From: RZYY01 sp036794825
GTDB lineage: Bacteria > Bacteroidota > Bacteroidia > Bacteroidales > 4484-276
DNA length: 64,000 bases
Assembly (NCBI GenBank): GCA_036794825.1
Contig: DAIRGA010000006.1
Location: forward strand, 1 to 64,000
Direction of reading: 5' to 3'
Shown here one piece after another: positions 50,189 to 58,825 of the stretch. Every line of letters begins with the position of its first letter. Position 1 is the first letter of the stretch. A program made the position numbers and the translations under genes. The notes below the pieces were generated by a model. The model was not told where the DNA came from and searched no databases. It worked only from the letters and a program-made list of their open reading frames with translations.

Positions 50189-53100
50189 ATGTCTGACAAA
50201 CTCTACCCTCCGACATTGGAGCAACTGATTAGATTTTTTCTGAAAGAACTCGATACCAAATCAGAAATTCTGGGCATCCCCGATAAGTTGTTCTATAAAC
50301 CCTGGCAATACCATGTTTTATACACAAAATCGGGCGGAAAATTTCTTCACAACCCGATCGGGCTTGCTGCAGGCCCACATACTCAACTTGCCCAGAACAT
50401 TGTTGCCGGCTGGCTGTGCGGCGCTCGTTTCATCGAATTGAAAACAATTCAGGAAAATGACCAGCTCGAAATCAGTAAGCCCTGCATTGATATGCAATAC
50501 GAAGGCTACAACTGCGAGTGGTCGCAGGAACTGTCCATTCAGGATTCGTTTGATCAGTATCTGAATGCCTGGATTCTGATTCATATCCTTCACCACCGGT
50601 TGCATAACTCTATACGTAAGGATACCGAAGTTGGGACGGTTTTTAACATGAGTGTCGGCTACAACCTTGACCAGGTAAGGAGTGCAAAAGTGCAATGGTT
50701 TATTGATAAAATGATTGACTGCACCGAAGAGCTGAATGCTAAAATCCGGTCGGTTAAGCATATATATCCTGCTGTCACGACTTTGAAGATCCCTTCAAGT
50801 ATATCCAATAGTGTAACCCTTTCAACAATGCACGGCTGTCCTCCGCGCGAGATTGAGTATATTGTCAAGTACCTGATGGTGGATAAAAAGCTGCATACCA
50901 CGGTGAAATTTAACCCTACTTTGCTGGGCGCCAGATCGGTAAGAGCTATTTTGAACCAGGAGCGTGGCTTTGAAGTTAAAATTCCTGATTCATCCTTCGA
51001 TAATGATCTTCAATATGCAGATGCAATAACGATGATTAATAACCTGCAGAAGACCGCAGAAGAGATGAAACTGGAGTTGAATTTTAAGATTTCCAATACG
51101 CTCGAATGTTTAAATAAAGGAAAAAATCTACCTGCTAAAGAGGAAAAAGTATACCTGAGCGGTCCCGCCCTTCATCCCATCTCTGTTAATCTTGCCGCCA
51201 ACCTGCAAACCCGTTTTGAAGGAGAACTGGCCTTATCGTTTGCCGGAGGCGTGGATTGTTATAACATTACTAAGCTAATGAAGTGTGGATTTACCACTAT
51301 CACGGTTTGCTCCGATTTGTTAAAACCAGGAGGTTACGCACGGTTAGCGCAGTATTTCGAACAGCTTTCCAAGGAATTTGCCAAAGCAAGCGCCAAAAAT
51401 ATCTTCGAATATACCATCAAAACAAGCAGCGAACTGAACGTAAAAGCTGCTGCATTGGATCATCTGAAGGGTTATGCCATTCACACCCTAAATAACAAAG
51501 CCTACCAGAAAAGTATTTTTCAGAACAACAGTATAAAAACTTCAAAAGCGCTGAATCATTACGATTGTATTGAGGCGCCATGCGTTAAGCAATGCCATAC
51601 CGAACAGCATATACCCGATTATTTACATTTTGCGGCAAATGATGAAATGGATAAATCGTTTTCGGTTATTATTCAGAACAACCCTTTTCCTTCGGTGACA
51701 GGCTCGATTTGCGATCATCTTTGCCAGACAAAATGCACACGCATCAATTATGATGATGCTGTGATGATAAGGGAGGTAAAAAGATATGTGGCTGACAATT
51801 ATCAGGATGCTGCTTCAAATACCTCTGCTACTCCAAAAAATGGAAAAAAGGTTGGTATAGTCGGCGCCGGACCTGCCGGGCTTTCTTGTGCATGGTTTCT
51901 CAACCAGGCCGGTTTTCAGGTTGATGTTTACGAAGCCGGAAAAATCTCCGGCGGTATGGTTTCCGGTGCTATTCCGGCTTTCAGGCTCACAGATGCCAAT
52001 ATAGCGAAAGATATTGACCGTATAAGAAATAGCGGAGTCAACATTATCGAGGACTCACCGGTTGATAAGAAAAAATTTGAATCGCTCAGAAAAGCTTACA
52101 ATTATGTGTTTATATCCACCGGTGCACAGGCCTCAAAAAAGTTAGATTTTGAAGGAATGGATGCCATGGGAGTGGTTGATCCGCTCGATTTCCTCAGAAA
52201 AGTGCGTCAAGATCAGGAGGTGCGCCTCGGTAGGAATGTTGCCGTAATTGGCGGAGGAAATACAGCCATGGATGCAGCGCGTACTGCACTGCGATTGGTA
52301 GGTGATTCGGGAACTGTAACCATAATTTACCGCCGTACTATAAATGAGATGCCTGCCGATCGGGGTGAAATTCAAGCTGTAATAGATGAAGGTATTGAGA
52401 TCATCGAATTGGTTGCACCGGTAGGAATTTTGGTCGAAGATGGTATTGTGAAGGGTCTGGAATGTGTGGATATGGAACTGAAAGGCACCGATAGCACTGG
52501 AAGGCCTTTGCCTGTTGAAGTGGATGATTCGTTGCACAGTTATGAATTCGACACCATAATACCGGCAATAGGGCAGGAGCTGAGGATTGATTTCGCAGAT
52601 CCGGAACAATTAAAAACCAAAAACGGCTCACTGCAAACACGCATGGATAAGGTTTATATTGGAGGTGATGCCATGCGCGGGGCAGCTACAGCAATTAAAG
52701 CCATTGGTGATGGAAGAAGAGCTGCAATGGAGATTATGCAAAAGGAAAATATTCTACCTGTCAGCCCTATACCCAAAACGCTGAACGCAGAAGGAATGGC
52801 CTCACTGAAACTCAAAAAAGCCAAACGCGAAATTGCAGTTAAACAGAAAATTTTACCTACCGATGAGCGAAATAATTTCGATTTGGTTATATCTCCGCTT
52901 TCCCGCCTTCAATCGGTTTACGAAGCCGGGCGCTGCCTGCAGTGTGATGTAATCTGCAACGTCTGCGTCAGCGTATGTCCAAACCATGCCTTCTATGGCT
53001 TCGAAATTGAACCTGATGAATTGAAGTTTCCTTCAGTAAAGTATAAGGATGAATCGTTTAAAGTTACTTACAAAAAACAACTTCCTATATCCCAGAAATA

Positions 53101-53479
53101 CCAGGTGATCAACATTGCTGACTGGTGCAACGAATGTGGCAACTGCACCACATTTTGCCCCACCGCCGGAGATCCTTATAAAGATAAACTCAGAGTGTAT
53201 TTCGATAAAGAAAGTTTTAGAAATGGGAAAGGTGGCTTCCTGCTCACCATCGACGGGAAACTTAAACAATTGACGATGAAGAAAAACGGAAATCTTTCTA
53301 TAATTTCCGAAAGCTGGGATGCCTTCATTTTCGAAAATGATGACTGCATGGCGATTTTAAATAAAAAAACCTTTGATATAGAGCATATTGATGTCTTTAC
53401 CGAACTGGGAGGAAATATCGAACTTCCTGAAATTGCTGAAATGAAGATGATATTAGAAGCCACCATTAATTTGATTTAA
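50189..53479 (+). CDS. ygfK: YgfK-type flavin/iron-sulfur oxidoreductase
   Basis: A 1096-residue cytosolic reductase of the YgfK family (first described as putative selenate reductase subunit; now tied to anaerobic purine/urate catabolism). Order: dihydroorotate-dehydrogenase-like FMN region (about 1-430; NPIGLAAGPHTQLA, STMHGCPPREIEYI), a cysteine cluster for Fe-S (about 450-530; CIEAPCVKQC, GSICDHLCQTKC), an FAD-binding VGIVGAGPAG (555-564), an NAD(P)H-binding VAVIGGGNTA (684-693), and two [4Fe-4S] ferredoxin motifs with Cys916/919/923/926/930 and Cys980/983/986/990. It is therefore a GltD-like electron-bifurcating-style scaffold. It starts the operon, followed 3 nt later by a PLP enzyme. 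It probably hands electrons to or from the Mo enzyme, which lacks its own FAD domain. Confidence 0.93.
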   Translation: MSDKLYPPTLEQLIRFFLKELDTKSEILGIPDKLFYKPWQYHVLYTKSGGKFLHNPIGLAAGPHTQLAQNIVAGWLCGARFIELKTIQENDQLEISKPCIDMQYEGYNCEWSQELSIQDSFDQYLNAWILIHILHHRLHNSIRKDTEVGTVFNMSVGYNLDQVRSAKVQWFIDKMIDCTEELNAKIRSVKHIYPAVTTLKIPSSISNSVTLSTMHGCPPREIEYIVKYLMVDKKLHTTVKFNPTLLGARSVRAILNQERGFEVKIPDSSFDNDLQYADAITMINNLQKTAEEMKLELNFKISNTLECLNKGKNLPAKEEKVYLSGPALHPISVNLAANLQTRFEGELALSFAGGVDCYNITKLMKCGFTTITVCSDLLKPGGYARLAQYFEQLSKEFAKASAKNIFEYTIKTSSELNVKAAALDHLKGYAIHTLNNKAYQKSIFQNNSIKTSKALNHYDCIEAPCVKQCHTEQHIPDYLHFAANDEMDKSFSVIIQNNPFPSVTGSICDHLCQTKCTRINYDDAVMIREVKRYVADNYQDAASNTSATPKNGKKVGIVGAGPAGLSCAWFLNQAGFQVDVYEAGKISGGMVSGAIPAFRLTDANIAKDIDRIRNSGVNIIEDSPVDKKKFESLRKAYNYVFISTGAQASKKLDFEGMDAMGVVDPLDFLRKVRQDQEVRLGRNVAVIGGGNTAMDAARTALRLVGDSGTVTIIYRRTINEMPADRGEIQAVIDEGIEIIELVAPVGILVEDGIVKGLECVDMELKGTDSTGRPLPVEVDDSLHSYEFDTIIPAIGQELRIDFADPEQLKTKNGSLQTRMDKVYIGGDAMRGAATAIKAIGDGRRAAMEIMQKENILPVSPIPKTLNAEGMASLKLKKAKREIAVKQKILPTDERNNFDLVISPLSRLQSVYEAGRCLQCDVICNVCVSVCPNHAFYGFEIEPDELKFPSVKYKDESFKVTYKKQLPISQKYQVINIADWCNECGNCTTFCPTAGDPYKDKLRVYFDKESFRNGKGGFLLTIDGKLKQLTMKKNGNLSIISESWDAFIFENDDCMAILNKKTFDIEHIDVFTELGGNIELPEIAEMKMILEATINLI

Positions 53480-53482
53480 ACC

Positions 53483-54955
53483 ATGAGATTGAATGAACAG
53501 AATGTGCTGAAAAACACAATTCAGCGTTGCCGCGAGCGTCATATTATTATCCCGACATATAAGCAAATGCGCAACCCTGAGCTTATACCTGATAAGGTAA
53601 AGGACAAACTGAAAACGATGGGTTTGTGGGATTTAAACACGCTCAACCTTTTCAGGATTACCTGGAAAAATGAACCGGTAGAATTTGGAGGAGGGTTTGG
53701 GGATGTGAACTATATCGACTTGCCTTCGGAGCTAACCGGCGTCAAGGCGCGGATAGTGCTTCTTATCGGTAAATACTTTCCAACAGGTGCACACAAGGTT
53801 GGTGCGACCTTTGGGCCGTTGGTCGAAAAGCTGATAACCGGCCGTTTCGACCCGACACGCCAGAAAGCGTTATGGCCCTCCACCGGAAATTACTGCAGGG
53901 GAGGGGCTTATGATTCGTATTTACTTGGTTGCGAGTCAATAGCTGTGCTGCCGGAGGAAATGTCGCAGGAGCGCTTCGAGTGGCTCAGGAAAGTGGGTGC
54001 CGAAATATTTGCCACACACGGCTGCGAAAGCAACGTGAAAGAGATATACGACAAGGTGAAAGAGCTGGAGGCCGAGCGTGGCGACCAGATCGTTACATTG
54101 AACCAGTTCAGCGAAATCGGAAACCCGCTATGGCACTACGCTGTTACCGGTCCCGCTATGCAGGATGTATTTGAAAAGCTGAAAACTGAAAAATCAAAGC
54201 TGGGAGCCATTTTCCTAACTCAGGGATCTACCGGTACACTGGGCTCAGGCGAATATATCAGGGAAATTCATCCGCATGTAAAAATCTGCGCCGGAGAGGC
54301 TCTGCAATGTCCCACCATGCTATATAGTGGGTTTGGGGGGCATCGGATCGAAGGAATAGGCGATAAGCATATACCCTGGATTTTCAATGTGAAGAATATT
54401 GATATGGTGGCAGGTATTGACGATGATGCCAACATACGGATTATGAGGCTGTTTAACGAGCCTAAAGGTAGAGAGTTCATGATTAATGATTTGAAAATTG
54501 ATCCTGAACTTGTTGATAAACTCCCGTTGATGGGAATTTCGTCCATTGCCAATATGATGGGTTGTATAAAGATGGCAAAGTATTACGAAATGAATGGAGA
54601 CGATTTCCTTTTCACCGTTGCCACTGATTCGATGGATATGTACCGGTCACGAATGCTCGAAGAGAAAAATAAACATGGCGCTTATACTGACCGTCAGGCT
54701 GCGGTAGATTTCAATGCCGCTCTTGCATCAATCTCCACCGATTATATGATCGAACTGGATTATTACGGAAAAAAGCGAATACACAATCTGAAATATTTTA
54801 CCTGGATTGAACAGCAGGGAAAAACCGTTGAAGAACTCAACAACCAGTGGTACGACGATAATTACTGGAAGGATTCGTGGAAAAAAGTGGATGAGTGGGA
54901 TGAAGAAATCATGGAGTTCAACGAGAAAACTGGGATAATCAACGAATACCGCTAA
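53483..54955 (+). CDS. Fold-type II PLP-dependent enzyme, unusual 490-residue form
   Basis: A 490-residue cytosolic PLP enzyme of the tryptophan-synthase-beta/threonine-dehydratase fold. The Schiff-base lysine is Lys105 in PTGAHKVGAT, close to the TGAHK pattern of TrpB. A glycine-rich phosphate loop is seen in TQGSTGTLGSGEY, and an asparagine/serine loop in STGNYCRGGAYDS. The C-terminal ~100 residues (YGKKRIHNLKYFTWIEQQGK to the end) are an extra acidic, tryptophan-rich segment absent from classical members. The gene is 3 nt after ygfK and 17 nt before the next PLP gene. I know such proteins as companions of ygfK/xdh clusters but not their reaction; deamination of a diamino or ureido acid from purine breakdown is a hypothesis. 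Confidence 0.85.
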   Translation: MRLNEQNVLKNTIQRCRERHIIIPTYKQMRNPELIPDKVKDKLKTMGLWDLNTLNLFRITWKNEPVEFGGGFGDVNYIDLPSELTGVKARIVLLIGKYFPTGAHKVGATFGPLVEKLITGRFDPTRQKALWPSTGNYCRGGAYDSYLLGCESIAVLPEEMSQERFEWLRKVGAEIFATHGCESNVKEIYDKVKELEAERGDQIVTLNQFSEIGNPLWHYAVTGPAMQDVFEKLKTEKSKLGAIFLTQGSTGTLGSGEYIREIHPHVKICAGEALQCPTMLYSGFGGHRIEGIGDKHIPWIFNVKNIDMVAGIDDDANIRIMRLFNEPKGREFMINDLKIDPELVDKLPLMGISSIANMMGCIKMAKYYEMNGDDFLFTVATDSMDMYRSRMLEEKNKHGAYTDRQAAVDFNAALASISTDYMIELDYYGKKRIHNLKYFTWIEQQGKTVEELNNQWYDDNYWKDSWKKVDEWDEEIMEFNEKTGIINEYR

Positions 54956-54972
54956 ATTAAACTGTAAGAATT

Positions 54973-56220
54973 ATGAACCAGAAATTCATTTATCAATGTG
55001 TGAATTGTGGAAAAGAGATTGTAACCAGCGGCGTTATCTACCTCTGTCCTGATTGCGAGCCACATAATAAGCCTGGAGAACCTCTCAGGGGGGTGCTCAA
55101 AGTGATATACGATTATGGGATGATTCGCGAGGACATATTGAGCGATAATATTTTTGCTATTTTAAAGGATGAAGGATACCTGGAAATTCTGCCAATTGTT
55201 GAATCTGATACCATTCCGGGTCTTCACATTGGCAACACACCTATGTATGAGGTGGACAATTTCGAAGGTCAGCCGTTGAATGCCACGTTGTATATCAAGA
55301 ACGATGCCCGCAACCCGACGCTTTCGTTTAAGGATCGTGCATCCGTAGTTGTTTCGGCATTTGCAAAGGAGCATGGGCTTGACACGATCATTACGGCGTC
55401 CACAGGAAATGCAGGGTCGTCTATGGCTGGAATATGTGCAGCACAGGGACAGAAGGCAATTGTCCTGGTCCCGGAAAATGCCCCCGTTGAAAAGCTAACA
55501 CAAATATTGATGTTCGGCGCTACTTTAGTCCAGGTTAAAGGCAATTATGATGACGCTTTTGACCTTAGCCTCGAAATATCGAAAAGAACCGGATTGTACA
55601 ACAGGAATACCGCTTATAACCCGCTGACAATCGAAGGTAAGAAGACTGCTGCATTCGAAATATACGACCAGACCATCGGCGCTTTGCCCGATAATATCTT
55701 TGTCCCGGTGGGCGACGGAGTTATCATTTCAGCATTGTATAAAGGATTTGAAGAGTTAATAAAGCTGCGTATTTCCGACATCATGCCAACGATTATTGCC
55801 GTGCAGGCCGAAGGGAGTCCAAATCTGGTAGATAACCTGAACAGGAGTGAATTTATATCGGTAAAATCCAAAACGCTGGCTGATTCCATTTCGGTGGATG
55901 TTCCCCGTAATTTCTACATGACCGCCAATTACATGAAACAGTTCGGAGGCATTCCTTTAAAAGTCTCTGATGATGAAATCATGCAGGCATCATTCCAACT
56001 CGCCCGAAACACTGGTATTTTTGCAGAACCCTCTGCCGCTGCTGCGCTTGCTGGTTTCCTCAAAATGCATAAAAACGGTAAAATCGCCAAGGACTCTTCT
56101 AACCTTGTTATGATAACGGGTAGCGGAATGAAAGACACTGCAACTGTGAAGAAGGTTTTGAGCATGCCAAAAGCCCTGCCCAATGATGCTGAAAGGGTGA
56201 TTTCTTTCCTTGAGCTTTGA
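54973..56220 (+). CDS. Threonine-synthase-like PLP enzyme with N-terminal zinc ribbon
   Basis: A 415-residue PLP enzyme. The N-terminus holds four cysteines (Cys9, Cys12, Cys25, Cys28) as a small zinc ribbon. The PLP lysine is Lys120 in LSFKDRA, the phosphate loop is STGNAGSS (about 141-148), and the end has EPSAAAALAGFLK and ITGSGMKD. This is the layout of archaeal-type threonine synthases and related lyases. In this operon a role in amino-acid biosynthesis is less likely than a catabolic lyase step (compare diaminopropionate ammonia-lyase, YgeX, in other clusters), but its substrate is not deducible. The stop is 19 nt before the Mo enzyme start. Confidence 0.88.
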   Translation: MNQKFIYQCVNCGKEIVTSGVIYLCPDCEPHNKPGEPLRGVLKVIYDYGMIREDILSDNIFAILKDEGYLEILPIVESDTIPGLHIGNTPMYEVDNFEGQPLNATLYIKNDARNPTLSFKDRASVVVSAFAKEHGLDTIITASTGNAGSSMAGICAAQGQKAIVLVPENAPVEKLTQILMFGATLVQVKGNYDDAFDLSLEISKRTGLYNRNTAYNPLTIEGKKTAAFEIYDQTIGALPDNIFVPVGDGVIISALYKGFEELIKLRISDIMPTIIAVQAEGSPNLVDNLNRSEFISVKSKTLADSISVDVPRNFYMTANYMKQFGGIPLKVSDDEIMQASFQLARNTGIFAEPSAAAALAGFLKMHKNGKIAKDSSNLVMITGSGMKDTATVKKVLSMPKALPNDAERVISFLEL

Positions 56221-56239
56221 TAACCAATCACCTTACCCT

Positions 56240-58792
56240 ATGATCTCCTTTCGTTTAAACGGCAAACCCATCAGCTTTAACGGTAATCCGGAACTTACAT
56301 TACTTGAATTCCTCCGTGAAACTCAAGGTATTTTTTCGGTTAAAGATGGTTGTTCCGGGCAGGCTGCGTGTGGTGCTTGCATGGTTGAGATTGATGGGAA
56401 AGCGAGGTTGTCCTGTGTAACACCTTTACATAAACTGGATGGTGCTCAGGTAGTTACACTTGAAGGAATCCCACAACGGGTACTTGATATTCTGGCCAGT
56501 ACCTTTGTGGGAAAAGGTGCTGTGCAGTGCGGATTTTGTACGCCGGGTTTTTTGATGAGGGCTAAGGTCTTTTTCCAGGAAAATCCCCATCCAACACGAA
56601 ACGAAATTGCAAAAGCGCTTCGGCAGAATCTTTGCCGTTGCACCGGGTATGTAAAGATTATTGATGCTATAGAACTGGCATTGAATCAGTTGAACGGGAA
56701 AAAGACATTTATCCCTGTAAATACAAATGATTTTTTACCAAGGTACAGGGCTTTACAAATGGCCACGGGTAAGTTACCTTATGTTAATGATATACAGGTA
56801 GATGGCTTGTTACATGCTGCTCTGCGTTTCAGCGATCACCCGAGGGCTAAGGTTTTGGCTATTGATACCGCTGAAGCGATGAAAATATCCGGAGTAATCC
56901 GCATCTTCACGGCATCCGACGTTCCCGGCAATTTGAAAACCGGTCTGATTCAAAAAGACTGGCCGCTGATGATCCCGCGCGGAGAAATTACCCATTATAT
57001 TGGAGATGTGATTGCCGGGGTGGTTGCATCGGATCGAAGAACGGCCAGGCGTGCTGTGGAGTTGATTAAAGTGGATTATGAAATTTTAGACCCCGTTGTT
57101 GATCCTTTTCTGGCTCAGGAACCGGGAAGCCCGCAGGTACATCAGGGCCAGCCTAATCTTCTCGAAAAATGCGTAGTGAAACGAGGCGAACCCGAGCTGG
57201 CTTTTGAGGAAGCAAAATGGACGGCAGAAGGCTCATTCACCACACAGCGAATCGAGCATGGGTTTCTCGAACCTGAATCTGCTCTGGCTGAACCATTTAA
57301 AGACGGCATCAGGTTATTCAGCCAGGGACAGGGAGTGTATGTAGATCGCAGGCAGATCGCCGGGTTGCTTAATCTTGCCGAAGATCAGATCAGGATTCTT
57401 CAAGTGCAGACAGGCGGCGGATTTGGCGGAAAAGAAGACTTGACCGTTCAGGGTCATGTCAGTCTGTTTAGCTGGTTGCTAAAAAGTCCTGTTAAGCTGA
57501 CATTAACGCGTGAGGAATCCATAATGATGCATCCAAAAAGGCACCCGGTGTGGATGAAAATGAAAATGGCCTGTAATCAGGACGGAATATTTACTGCGTT
57601 GAAACTCGATGCCACAGGCGATACCGGAGCTTACGCCTCCGTTGGAACCAAAGTGATGGAAAGAATCGCCGGGCATGCTTCCGGCGCATACCATATCCCG
57701 AATATTGACCTGATTTCCAGAACGGTTTATACCAACAACATCCCAAGCGGCGCCATGCGGGGATTTGGAGTAAATCAGGTTACCTTCGCCATCGAATCGC
57801 TCATTGACGAATTGTGCGAAAAAGGAGGCTTCGACCGGTGGCAAATAAGGTACAACAATGCTCTTAAAGAGGGCTCGTTAACTGCTACCGGACAGCAATT
57901 GGAGGCTGGGGTAGGGGTGCGGAAAACCCTTGAAGCCGTTAAAACTGATTTCTACAGTTCGAAGATTGCCGGTTTAGCCTGTGGAATCAAAAACACAGGT
58001 GTTGGTAATGGCATGATTGATGAAAGCACGGTGAAAATTCATTTCCAGCAAGATGGCCGGATATCAATTTTGCATGGGTGGTCGGAAATGGGGCAGGGGG
58101 TGCATGCCATGGCGATCAGGATTTTTACTAAGGAGACCGGGCTACCTCCGGAAATTGTTGATGTTAAGGTTGATACTACTGACGGACTGGTGACCGGAAT
58201 GACTACTTCATCGCGGGCAACGGCGCTGATGGGAAATGCCATTCTTGATGCCTGCCGGGCATTGAAACAAGATCTTAAAACCCACACTTTAAGCGAGTTG
58301 AAAGGAAATGTTTATCCAGGAAAATTTGTTTGCGACTGGACAACAAAACCCGGCGTGGAAACCGACAAGCCGGTGACCCATTTTGCCTACGGGTATGCCA
58401 CCCAGTTGGTACAACTCGACGATAACGGGCAAATTTCAAAGGTTATCGCAGCTCATGATGTCGGTAATTTGCTTGATAGTCAATTTTTTGAGGGACAAAT
58501 TGAAGGCGCCGTACACATGGGGTTGGGCTATGCACTCACCGAAAACCTTCCGATGAAAGATGGTCGGCTGGTGTCCACAAAGCTCAGGGATTGCAAAATT
58601 CTGAGGGCGGATGAAATGCCGGAGGTGGAAGTGCGTACTGTGGAAGTCCCCGATCCGGTTGGTCCTTACGGTGCTAAAGGAATTGGCGAAATCGGCCTCG
58701 TACCCACTGCCGCAGCGGTAGCCAACGCTTTGTACCAATTCGATAAAATCAGACGATATAGCTTGCCCATGCAACGCAATGATCATCAATAG
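56240..58792 (+). CDS. Xanthine-dehydrogenase-family molybdoenzyme without FAD domain
   Basis: An 850-residue single-chain Mo hydroxylase, the size of the Se-dependent-xanthine-dehydrogenase-like group. Plant-type [2Fe-2S] domain 1-75 with Cys38, Cys44, Cys47 and Cys59 (five residues between the first two instead of the usual four), the second [2Fe-2S] helical domain with QCGFCTPGF and LCRCTGY, then directly the molybdopterin domains (TGGGFGGKEDLTVQ, SGAMRGFGVNQ, and the catalytic-type glutamate in GAKGIGEIGL). The FAD domain of classical enzymes is missing, so electrons must go to a partner; YgfK in the same operon is the obvious one. ATG 56240 is preferred to TTG 56210 because MISFRLNG begins the ferredoxin fold. 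No selenium genes (selD, yqeB, yqeC) are in the window. Confidence 0.9.
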   Translation: MISFRLNGKPISFNGNPELTLLEFLRETQGIFSVKDGCSGQAACGACMVEIDGKARLSCVTPLHKLDGAQVVTLEGIPQRVLDILASTFVGKGAVQCGFCTPGFLMRAKVFFQENPHPTRNEIAKALRQNLCRCTGYVKIIDAIELALNQLNGKKTFIPVNTNDFLPRYRALQMATGKLPYVNDIQVDGLLHAALRFSDHPRAKVLAIDTAEAMKISGVIRIFTASDVPGNLKTGLIQKDWPLMIPRGEITHYIGDVIAGVVASDRRTARRAVELIKVDYEILDPVVDPFLAQEPGSPQVHQGQPNLLEKCVVKRGEPELAFEEAKWTAEGSFTTQRIEHGFLEPESALAEPFKDGIRLFSQGQGVYVDRRQIAGLLNLAEDQIRILQVQTGGGFGGKEDLTVQGHVSLFSWLLKSPVKLTLTREESIMMHPKRHPVWMKMKMACNQDGIFTALKLDATGDTGAYASVGTKVMERIAGHASGAYHIPNIDLISRTVYTNNIPSGAMRGFGVNQVTFAIESLIDELCEKGGFDRWQIRYNNALKEGSLTATGQQLEAGVGVRKTLEAVKTDFYSSKIAGLACGIKNTGVGNGMIDESTVKIHFQQDGRISILHGWSEMGQGVHAMAIRIFTKETGLPPEIVDVKVDTTDGLVTGMTTSSRATALMGNAILDACRALKQDLKTHTLSELKGNVYPGKFVCDWTTKPGVETDKPVTHFAYGYATQLVQLDDNGQISKVIAAHDVGNLLDSQFFEGQIEGAVHMGLGYALTENLPMKDGRLVSTKLRDCKILRADEMPEVEVRTVEVPDPVGPYGAKGIGEIGLVPTAAAVANALYQFDKIRRYSLPMQRNDHQ

Positions 58793-58825
58793 CTTAACTT
58801 TAAAACGGCAAATACTTTTAGACTC

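Noticed and set aside
54973..56220. Naming the PLP enzyme thrC
   Set aside because: Zinc ribbon and motifs fit threonine-synthase-like proteins, but there is no homoserine pathway gene nearby and the operon is catabolic, so a symbol would mislead.
56240..58792. Selenocysteine codon in the Mo enzyme
   Set aside because: No in-frame TGA is present; selenium in this family would be a labile cofactor, and no selenium genes are in the window.
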